Below, piece by piece: positions 1 to 5,909 of a stretch of 13,471 nucleotides of DNA. This stretch comes from GH45 sp965370965 (GTDB lineage Bacteria > Bacteroidota > Bacteroidia > Bacteroidales > SZUA-534), in contig CBDUWQ010000099.1 in NCBI GenBank assembly GCA_965370965.1, forward strand, positions 1 to 13,471, in the 5' to 3' direction. The notes beneath the pieces were generated by a model. The model did no database searches. It was not told the DNA's origin and saw nothing but the letters and a program-made list of their open reading frames with translations. Position 1 is the stretch's first letter. The number at the start of each line of letters is the position of its first letter. A program made the translations under genes and the position numbers.

Positions 1-64
1 TGTATATCAGTTTTGATTCTACATCGGCATTATACCAGTAATTTTGATTTTAAAAATGGTATAA

Positions 65-151
65 TAAGTGCTTCGCACTTAATCTTGTAGCAGCCTGTCC
101 GCCGCGGCGGAGTGCTACGAGTTCCAAGGACAACGTAACACCTGTTACGTT
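65..151. repeat. GC-rich composite stem-loop element, probable dispersed intergenic repeat
   Basis: Three inverted repeats follow each other directly. The first is a 7-bp stem at 65-71/75-81 with a TTC loop. The second is a 9-bp stem at 84-92/113-121 with one T-G mismatch, enclosing a perfect 14-base palindrome at 98-111 (TCCGCCGCGGCGGA). The third is a perfect 9-bp stem at 132-140/143-151 with a CC loop. The central palindrome is very GC-rich against AT-rich flanks, which suggests an inserted or selected element rather than ordinary spacer. The third hairpin is followed by a T/A-rich stretch, so it could also terminate a gene lying to the left. Inference: REP/MITE-like intergenic repeat or structured RNA. 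The structure is seen directly; its nature is not proven. Confidence 0.6.
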
Positions 152-170
152 TATTTATAAAATTTGGTAA

Positions 171-205
171 TTTGTCGCACAAATATTTAATTTTAATTAA
201 ATTTG
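171..205 (+). promoter_or_regulatory. Candidate Bacteroidota-type promoter for the fumarase gene
   Basis: TAAATTTG at 198-205 matches the Bacteroidota -7 consensus TAnnTTTG. A TTTG at 171-174 could be the -33 element. The 23-base spacing is slightly longer than the usual 19-22, so the match is imperfect. Transcription would begin near 212 and leave about 30 bases of leader. No Shine-Dalgarno sequence precedes the ATG at 243; the leader is A/T-rich, as is common in this phylum. Confidence 0.35.
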
Positions 206-242
206 AAATGATTTTTATCAGTAATAACAAAATAATAATATT

Positions 243-1847
243 ATGACAGATTTTAAATATCAAAAGCCGTTTCCAATAAAAAAGGATACAACTCCTTATA
301 AATTATTGACATCCGATTTTGTGTCAACTATAAATATTGACGATAGAAAAATATTAAAGATTGATCCTAAAGGCTTACAATTATTAGCAAAAGAGGCTTT
401 TAGCGACGTGTCATTTTATTTACGTCCTACGCATCTCGAGAAACTATCGCATATATTAAAAGATAGTGAGGCTTCGAATAATGACAGGTTTGTTGCTCAC
501 ACTATGTTGTTAAATCAAGTGGTTACCGCCGAAGGTGAGTTGCCTACTTGCCAGGATACCGGTACAGCCATTGTAATGGGAAAAAAGGGCGAAAATGTTT
601 ACACCGGAGTAAATGATGACGAATTTTTATCGAAAGGAATTTATGAAACTTATAAGGAGCGTAATTTGCGTTACTCGCAGGTAGTATCTTTTACAATGTT
701 TGATGAAAAAAATACCGGCACAAATTTACCGGCACAAATTGATATTTATGCTGAACAGGGCAGTAGCTATGAGTTTTTATTTATAACCAAAGGTGGTGGT
801 TCTGCAAACAAATCATACCTATATCAAATGACAAAATCGTTATTAACAGAGGAAAACCTCACAAAGTTTGTTAAAGAAAAAATAAAAGAAATTGGAACGG
901 CAGCATGTCCACCGTACCATTTAGCACTTGTAATAGGTGGTACATCGGCCGAGGCTACAATGGCAGTTGTTAAAAAAGCATCGGCCGGATATTTAGATCA
1001 TTTACCAACAGAAGGAAATGATGGAGGACAAGCTTTTCGCGATTTAGAGTGGGAAGCAAAAGTGCAAAAAATTTGCCAGGATAGTGCTATTGGTGCTCAG
1101 TTTGGTGGCAAGTATTTTGTACATGATGTACGTGTTATACGCTTGCCACGTCATGCCGCGTCATGTCCGGTGGGTATTGGAGTTAGTTGTAGTGCCGACA
1201 GAAATATTAAAGCAAAAATAACCGAAGAAGGAATATTTTTAGAACAATTGGAGAAGAATCCGAAAAAATACCTACCCAAAAGGGCACCTCACTTGGCTCC
1301 GGCTGTTGATATTGATTTAGATCAACCAATGGAGGATATTTTAAAGGAGCTTTCTAAACACCCTATAAAAACTCGTTTAAATTTAAACGGAACATTAATT
1401 GTTGCCCGTGATATGGCTCATGCCCGTATTCAGCAAATGCTTGATGATGGCAAACCAATGCCTGAGTATTTAAAAAACCATCCTGTTTATTATGCAGGGC
1501 CTGCAAAAACACCTAAAGGTATGGCATCGGGTAGTTTTGGACCTACCACAGCCGGACGTATGGATCCGTATGTTAATCCATTTCAAAAACAAGGCGGTAG
1601 CATGGTAATGCTTGCAAAGGGAAATCGTAGCAAACAGGTTACTGATGCATGTAAAAGCAATAAAGGTTTTTATCTTGGTTCCATTGGTGGTCCGGCAGCA
1701 ATTTTGGCAAAGGATAGCATAAAATCGGTTGAAGTAATTGATTTTGAAGAGTTAGGGATGGAAGCTGTAAGGAAAATACGGGTAGAAAACTTTCCTGCTT
1801 TTATTATTGTTGACGATAAGGGAAATGACTTTTTTGAGAAGATGTAG
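243..1847 (+). CDS. fumA: Fumarate hydratase, class I (iron-sulfur, single chain)
   Basis: This enzyme interconverts fumarate and L-malate in the cytoplasm, either in the TCA cycle or, in anaerobes, on the reductive branch to succinate. The 534-residue chain is close to the usual length of single-chain class I enzymes (about 550) and joins the alpha-type and beta-type halves. Three cysteines sit with the spacing I recall for the 4Fe-4S ligands of E. coli FumA: Cys103 in LPTCQDTG, Cys222 in TAACPPYH and Cys316 in GVSCSADRN. The C-terminal half carries GPTTAGRMDPYV, GGSMVMLAKGNRS and IGGPAAILAKDSI, which are typical of the beta-type swivel domain. The ATG at 243 places the conserved KYQKPFP-type N-terminus correctly. 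The gene appears to be a single unit: 268 bases separate it from the next gene, which has its own candidate promoter. The cluster implies oxygen sensitivity. The family assignment is very secure. Confidence 0.97.
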   Translation: MTDFKYQKPFPIKKDTTPYKLLTSDFVSTINIDDRKILKIDPKGLQLLAKEAFSDVSFYLRPTHLEKLSHILKDSEASNNDRFVAHTMLLNQVVTAEGELPTCQDTGTAIVMGKKGENVYTGVNDDEFLSKGIYETYKERNLRYSQVVSFTMFDEKNTGTNLPAQIDIYAEQGSSYEFLFITKGGGSANKSYLYQMTKSLLTEENLTKFVKEKIKEIGTAACPPYHLALVIGGTSAEATMAVVKKASAGYLDHLPTEGNDGGQAFRDLEWEAKVQKICQDSAIGAQFGGKYFVHDVRVIRLPRHAASCPVGIGVSCSADRNIKAKITEEGIFLEQLEKNPKKYLPKRAPHLAPAVDIDLDQPMEDILKELSKHPIKTRLNLNGTLIVARDMAHARIQQMLDDGKPMPEYLKNHPVYYAGPAKTPKGMASGSFGPTTAGRMDPYVNPFQKQGGSMVMLAKGNRSKQVTDACKSNKGFYLGSIGGPAAILAKDSIKSVEVIDFEELGMEAVRKIRVENFPAFIIVDDKGNDFFEKM

Positions 1848-2115
1848 TCGCATCTTGTGTATCCTTTTTAATTTCAGAGTATTGACAATTTTATTTGTAT
1901 GTAAATATTCAATTTAGGTTAAAATATTTTGCATATCCAATGTTTTTTATTCAATTTGCAAACTGATTTTTATCATGTTTTTATACATTAGCTAAATAAA
2001 TGTAGTAGTTTATTTTAGTATAAAAAGCAAAAAACTAAAAAGGGGAAAAACACATATTAATAGGGTGGTGTAAGTGACTGTTATTGTATCGTACGCTTAA
2101 AAAAATATTAGATAT
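1848..2115. other. Intergenic leader region before the carboxylase operon
   Basis: No credible gene lies in this 268-base AT-rich spacer. It holds the candidate promoter at 1928-1959 and an AT-rich imperfect inverted repeat at 1992-2000/2009-2018 (CTAAATAAA against TTTATTTTAG, one bulged base, 8-base loop). No clear terminator with a T-run follows the fumarase stop codon, so some read-through into the carboxylase genes is possible. The apparent leader of about 150 bases is long enough to hold a regulatory structure, but I recognise no known riboswitch in it. Confidence 0.4.
1928..1959 (+). promoter_or_regulatory. Candidate promoter for the acyl-CoA carboxylase operon
   Basis: TTTG at 1928-1931 is followed after exactly 19 bases by TCAATTTGC at 1951-1959. 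This matches the Bacteroidota pattern TTTG-N19-TAnnTTTG apart from one base in the -7 box (C for A). Transcription would begin near 1965, leaving a leader of about 150 bases. This rests on pattern matching only. Confidence 0.35.
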
Positions 2116-3672
2116 ATGGATATAAACGGAAAGCTATTCAAAAAATTTTTGGAACGCGAAGAGAAGATTATTAATCAGTTTAGTGCAGAGAATGCCAAAA
2201 AACAACATAAAAAGGGAAAACTAACTGCACGCGAACGAATTGATTTATTATATGATAAAGATTCATTTGAGGAGATAGATGCGTTTGTAACGCCTGCAAC
2301 TATTACCACCAGTTTTGGTAAAATAACTAAGTCGTTTGGCGATGGAGTTATTGTAGGACATGGAAAAGTATCGGGGCGTTTGGTGTTTGCATATGCACAA
2401 GATTTTACAGTAATGGGCGGTTCTTTGGGCACAGTTCATGCTCAGAAAATATCAAAAATCCAAAAAATGGCGCTTAAAATGGGTGCGCCAATCATTGGTT
2501 TAATCGATTCGGGCGGGGCACGTATTCAAGAGGGAATTGCAAGTTTGGCGGGATATGCATCAATTTTCAAAAATAACATATACTCATCGGGGGTAATACC
2601 TCAAATATCAGTTATTATGGGTCCTGCTGCCGGTGGTGCAGTCTATTCGCCGGCATTAACCGATTTTATTTTTATGACCAACAAAACCAGTTACATGTTT
2701 GTAACCGGGCCAAGCGTTGTAAAAGAGGTGTTGAACGAGGATATTACTGATGATGAATTGGGAGGAGCTGAGGTGCACTCAAAAAAAAGTGGTGTTGCCC
2801 ATATGATGTATGAAGATGAAGAGAATACAATTCAAGGGGTAAAGAAACTTCTTACCTATATTCCATCAAACAATATGGAGAACCCGCCGGTTGTGTTAAA
2901 ATCGGACGAAATACCCGAATATAATGAAAAACTTAGGGAAATTGTTCCCGATGACCCCAATAAACCTTATGATATTAAGGATATAATAAGTGAAATTGTT
3001 GATACTGATACTTTTTATGAAATAAGCGAGAACTATGCACAAAATATTGTAGTGGGTTTTGCCCGCTTAACCGGAAATACTATTGGTATAATTGGCAACC
3101 AGCCTAAAGTTTTGGCAGGTACCATTGATATTAATTCATCGATAAAAGGGGCGCGTTTTATACGCTTTTGCGATGCTTTTAATATACCACTGCTGACACT
3201 TGAAGATGTGCCCGGATTTTTGCCAGGAGTTGATCAAGAACATATGGGAATTATTAGGAACGGTGCAAAAATGCTGTATGCCTATACAGAGGCCACTGTG
3301 CCAAAAATAACTGTTATACTCCGTAAATCGTATGGCGGTGCTTACATTGTAATGAATAGCAAAAATATTGGGGGTGATTTTAATTTTGCATGGCCAACTG
3401 CCGAAATCGCAGTAATGGGACCCGATGGTGCAGTTGCTATTATTTATCGCCGCGAACTGGCTGCTGCCGATGACCCTGTTGCACTAAAAAAAGAGCTTGT
3501 AAAAACCTACCGCGATAAAATTGCCAACCCGTATGTTGCCGATGAGCGAGGATATATTGACGAGGTTATTGATCCGGCTATTACCCGCAAAAAGCTAATT
3601 TTGGCGTTTGAAGCTTTAGAGAATAAACATGTGTCGATGCCAACTAAAAAACATGGGAATATACCATTGTAG
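2116..3672 (+). CDS. pccB: Acyl-CoA carboxylase carboxyltransferase (beta) subunit, propionyl-CoA carboxylase / methylmalonyl-CoA decarboxylase type
   Basis: This subunit transfers the carboxyl group between carboxybiotin and an acyl-CoA, most likely propionyl-CoA giving methylmalonyl-CoA, or the reverse. The 518 residues match the usual length of PccB/MmdA and form the two crotonase-like halves. The N-terminal half has the oxyanion-hole motif SGGAR at 132-136 and GPAAGGAVY at 169-177. The C-terminal half has TLEDVPGFLPG, the second glycine pair in SYGGAYIVMNSK (Gly407-Gly408) and WPTAEIAVMGPDGA. Ile411 occupies the position that I recall distinguishing PccB (Asp) from AccB (Ile) in Streptomyces, so substrate choice is not certain. 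The gene is the first of a three-gene operon with biotin carboxylase and the carrier protein. The ATG lacks a Shine-Dalgarno sequence, as is common in the phylum. No decarboxylase sodium-pump beta subunit lies nearby, which mildly favours carboxylase over decarboxylase. Confidence 0.93.
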   Translation: MDINGKLFKKFLEREEKIINQFSAENAKKQHKKGKLTARERIDLLYDKDSFEEIDAFVTPATITTSFGKITKSFGDGVIVGHGKVSGRLVFAYAQDFTVMGGSLGTVHAQKISKIQKMALKMGAPIIGLIDSGGARIQEGIASLAGYASIFKNNIYSSGVIPQISVIMGPAAGGAVYSPALTDFIFMTNKTSYMFVTGPSVVKEVLNEDITDDELGGAEVHSKKSGVAHMMYEDEENTIQGVKKLLTYIPSNNMENPPVVLKSDEIPEYNEKLREIVPDDPNKPYDIKDIISEIVDTDTFYEISENYAQNIVVGFARLTGNTIGIIGNQPKVLAGTIDINSSIKGARFIRFCDAFNIPLLTLEDVPGFLPGVDQEHMGIIRNGAKMLYAYTEATVPKITVILRKSYGGAYIVMNSKNIGGDFNFAWPTAEIAVMGPDGAVAIIYRRELAAADDPVALKKELVKTYRDKIANPYVADERGYIDEVIDPAITRKKLILAFEALENKHVSMPTKKHGNIPL

Positions 3673-3705
3673 GGCTGATAAAGATAAATAAAAACCATTA
3701 ATAAA

Positions 3706-3756
3706 ATGATAGCAATAACGATGCATGCACCGTTTAAACAAATGGTAAAAAAATAA
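3706..3756 (+). CDS. Possible 16-codon upstream ORF in the carboxylase operon
   Basis: An ATG at 3706 opens a frame encoding MIAITMHAPFKQMVKK that stops at 3754-3756, five bases before the biotin carboxylase ATG. That downstream start has no Shine-Dalgarno sequence, so translational coupling through this mini-ORF is conceivable. A frame this short occurs easily by chance, and I recognise no family. It lies in the 89-base gap between the beta subunit and biotin carboxylase. It is listed only because of its position; it is very uncertain that it is translated. Confidence 0.15.
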   Translation: MIAITMHAPFKQMVKK

Positions 3757-3761
3757 AAAAA

Positions 3762-5267
3762 ATGAAAATAAAAAGCATATTAATAGCCAACCGTGGTGAA
3801 ATTGCTGTTCGTATTGCAAAAACATGCAAACTGATGGGAATTGAGACATGGGGGCTGAAAACCTCATTGGAACCTACGGCACATTATCTTTCTCATGTTG
3901 ATAAAATTTATGATTTAAGTGATGAGTATCCAGAAGCTTTAGTTTTTTTGGATGTAGAAAAACTTATGGTTATAATAAAAGAGATAAAGGTTGATGGAGT
4001 TCACCCGGGGTACGGATTTTTGGCTGAAAACGCCTATTTTGCACAGCGGTGTTTTAATGATGGCATAAAGTTTATTGGTCCTTCGCCCGATGTTATTCAT
4101 AAAATGGGAAACAAAACCGTTGCACGGCAAATAGCAACAAAGCACAAAATTCCGTTGGCAAGTGGCACTACCCATACAATACGCGATGCAGCAGAGGCTA
4201 AAAAAATATCTGATAAAATTGGATATCCGGTAATTATTAAAGCAGCATCTGGTGGGGGCGGACGCGGTATGCGAATTATTCATAAGGCTGAGGAGCTGGC
4301 GCAAATGTTCCGTTTGGCCACCAATGAAGCCGAAAAAGCATTTAATGACCCATCGGTATTTATCGAAAAATACATACAAAACCCTAAACATATCGAGTTT
4401 CAGATACTTGGCGACTCACATGGAAATATTATTCATTTGGGCGAAAGGGAGTGCAGCATTCAGCGTAAGCACCAAAAACTTATTGAAGAAGCACCCTCGC
4501 CTGCATTATCTCCCGAGCTGCGAAAAGCAATGGGTGATACTGCCATAAAAATTGCAAAAATTGTAAATTATGAAAGCGCCGGAACTGTTGAATTTTTGCT
4601 CGACCAAAATAATAATTACTATTTTATGGAGATGAATACCCGTATTCAGGTTGAGCATCCGGTTACCGAAATGATTACTGGAATTGACATTGTTGAGCAG
4701 CAAATACGGATAGCGCAAGGCGAAAAACTTACAATAAAACAAAAAGACATAAAATTAAATGGTTGGGCTATTGAATGCAGGGTTAATGCAGAAGATGTGC
4801 AGACAGGTTTTTCACCATATTTGGGAACTATTGAAAAAATGGTACTGCCAACAGGCGACAATATTAGGGTTGAAAGTGGTGTAGTTGAAGGTGATGCAAT
4901 ATCGCCCAATTTTGATTCAATGATTGCTAAACTTGTGGTATGGGGTGAAGACCGTCAAACTGCCATAAAAGAGACAAAAAAGGCACTAAACAAGCTTTGG
5001 ATTAAAGGTCTTAAAACCACTATCCCATTTTTTAAAACAGTTTTAGATAACGATTCGTTTAAATGTGGAACATTTACAACGAGTTTTATTGAAACAGAGT
5101 TGGAGTTTATGCACGAAAGCACCGAAGATGAGGAGGTTTTGGCCGCATGGTTTGCTACCCTAAAATATATTGAAGAGCGTGAAAAAGAAGCTCATAATGA
5201 AGTGGACTTTGAACAGGGAAAGAATATTAACCCTTGGGTGCTAAACAAAAGATTAAAGTCTATTTAA
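3762..5267 (+). CDS. accC: Biotin carboxylase subunit of the acyl-CoA carboxylase
   Basis: This ATP-grasp enzyme uses ATP and bicarbonate to carboxylate the biotin on the carrier protein encoded next. In order, the chain shows the pre-ATP-grasp fold starting ILIANRGEIAVRI, then HPGYGFLAENA. The ATP-grasp domain follows with Lys160 before the glycine-rich loop GGGGRGM (164-170), RECSIQRKHQKLIEEAPSP, and the metal/bicarbonate site MEMNTRIQVEHPVTE with Glu290, Asn292, Arg294 and Glu298 (E. coli AccC numbering plus two). The biotin carboxylase C-terminal domain follows (ECRVNAEDVQTGFSPYLG). At 501 residues it is about 50 longer than E. coli AccC. The extra charged C-terminal tail may contact the partner subunits. 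The segment after strand two (GLKTSLEPTAHYLSHVDK) differs from the usual SDADRDA version. All key residues seen are intact. The carrier-protein gene follows at 38 bases, pointing to a common transcript and complex. Confidence 0.95.
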   Translation: MKIKSILIANRGEIAVRIAKTCKLMGIETWGLKTSLEPTAHYLSHVDKIYDLSDEYPEALVFLDVEKLMVIIKEIKVDGVHPGYGFLAENAYFAQRCFNDGIKFIGPSPDVIHKMGNKTVARQIATKHKIPLASGTTHTIRDAAEAKKISDKIGYPVIIKAASGGGGRGMRIIHKAEELAQMFRLATNEAEKAFNDPSVFIEKYIQNPKHIEFQILGDSHGNIIHLGERECSIQRKHQKLIEEAPSPALSPELRKAMGDTAIKIAKIVNYESAGTVEFLLDQNNNYYFMEMNTRIQVEHPVTEMITGIDIVEQQIRIAQGEKLTIKQKDIKLNGWAIECRVNAEDVQTGFSPYLGTIEKMVLPTGDNIRVESGVVEGDAISPNFDSMIAKLVVWGEDRQTAIKETKKALNKLWIKGLKTTIPFFKTVLDNDSFKCGTFTTSFIETELEFMHESTEDEEVLAAWFATLKYIEEREKEAHNEVDFEQGKNINPWVLNKRLKSI

Positions 5268-5290
5268 ATTTGATTTATGTTTGTAGAACT

Positions 5291-5305
5291 AAAGGAGAAA
5301 AAATT
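5291..5305 (+). promoter_or_regulatory. Strong Shine-Dalgarno site fixing the carrier-protein start
   Basis: AAAGGAG at 5291-5297 lies 8 bases before the ATG at 5306. The other start codons that can be examined in this window have no comparable site. This supports 5306 over an in-frame ATG at 5234 that would overlap the end of biotin carboxylase, and it suggests the carrier is translated independently and perhaps at a high level. Confidence 0.75.
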
Positions 5306-5848
5306 ATGAGATTTGGACGCAGTTCAAAAAAAGAGATAAAAAAACTTATTGCAGTTGATGTAAAACGCAAGAAGTTTGAATTTGCTTTACCTTTTTCAGA
5401 TATTTTAAATGTAAATGGTAAAGAGGGCGAAGTTGTTATAAAAGATGATGATAAACATGGAACCTATTTGTTGTGGAAAAACAAAAAGTATCCTGTTGAG
5501 ATATTGTATAAAAACCAAAATAGGTACGAAATTTTGTTGAATGGTGTTTCGTATATGTTTACGGTTGAAACGCCAACATCATTTAAGCGAATGAAGTTTT
5601 TATCGACAAAAAGCAGATCGAAAAAGAATGAGAACCTTGAGGCTCCAATGCCTGGCAAAATTGTTGATGTGCTTGCCGAGGAGGGTCGTGATGTTAGAGC
5701 AGGCGAACCTTTACTTATACTTGAGGCCATGAAAATGCAGAATGAGATTCAAGCCCCAATTTCTGGGAAAATAAAAAAAATACACGTCAAAGCAGGCCAA
5801 AGCGTTCTGAAAGATGACCTTATGGTAGAGATAATTATTGGAAAATAG
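5306..5848 (+). CDS. Biotin carboxyl carrier protein of the acyl-CoA carboxylase
   Basis: This small protein carries biotin between the biotin carboxylase and carboxyltransferase active sites. From the ATG at 5306 it has 180 residues. The C-terminal biotinyl domain (about 111-178) contains APMPGKIVDV, the biotin-attachment motif EAMKM with Lys143, and APISGKIKKIHVKAGQ. Lys143 lies 37 residues from the C-terminus, as in typical carriers. The protruding thumb of E. coli AccB is not evident. Residues 1-110 form a basic, beta-rich N-terminal region (KKYPVEIL, YEILLNGVSYMFTVE) that may act like the BT assembly domain of propionyl-CoA carboxylase alpha chains; this is inference. An in-frame ATG at 5234 would add 24 residues but lacks the strong Shine-Dalgarno site. 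The gene is last in the operon and is followed by a terminator. Confidence 0.93.
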   Translation: MRFGRSSKKEIKKLIAVDVKRKKFEFALPFSDILNVNGKEGEVVIKDDDKHGTYLLWKNKKYPVEILYKNQNRYEILLNGVSYMFTVETPTSFKRMKFLSTKSRSKKNENLEAPMPGKIVDVLAEEGRDVRAGEPLLILEAMKMQNEIQAPISGKIKKIHVKAGQSVLKDDLMVEIIIGK

Positions 5849-5877
5849 ATAACAACAACAGTTACAACAGTAAAAAT

Positions 5878-5904
5878 ATGCAATCTTATTGGGTTGCATT
5901 TTTT
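5878..5904. terminator. Intrinsic terminator between convergent genes
   Basis: ATGCAATC at 5878-5885 pairs with GGTTGCAT at 5892-5899 (8 bp with one G-T wobble, loop TTATTG), followed by six Ts at 5899-5904. It ends the carboxylase operon. Five As at 5872-5876 mean the same hairpin also has a short T-run on the minus strand, so it may stop the converging CapA-like gene as well. Confidence 0.75.
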
Positions 5905-5909
5905 ATGCT

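Noticed and set aside
30..263. Minus-strand 77-codon frame through the 5' region and the start of fumarase
   Set aside because: It runs through the GC-rich stem-loop element and overlaps the fumarase start. Its composition looks like translated repeat and AT-rich spacer rather than a protein.
2116..3672. Sodium-pumping methylmalonyl-CoA decarboxylase alpha subunit as the sole identity of the carboxyltransferase
   Set aside because: Sequence alone does not separate it from propionyl-CoA carboxylase, but the operon includes biotin carboxylase and no membrane beta subunit is present, so the ATP-dependent carboxylase is preferred.
3939..4391. 150-codon minus-strand frame inside biotin carboxylase
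   Set aside because: It lies antisense to a clearly conserved gene, has no recognisable motifs, and its Cys/Phe/Tyr-rich composition is typical of a shadow frame.
5234..5305. Upstream in-frame start for the carrier protein
   Set aside because: It overlaps the last codons of biotin carboxylase and has no Shine-Dalgarno site. The ATG at 5306 has a strong AAAGGAG eight bases upstream.
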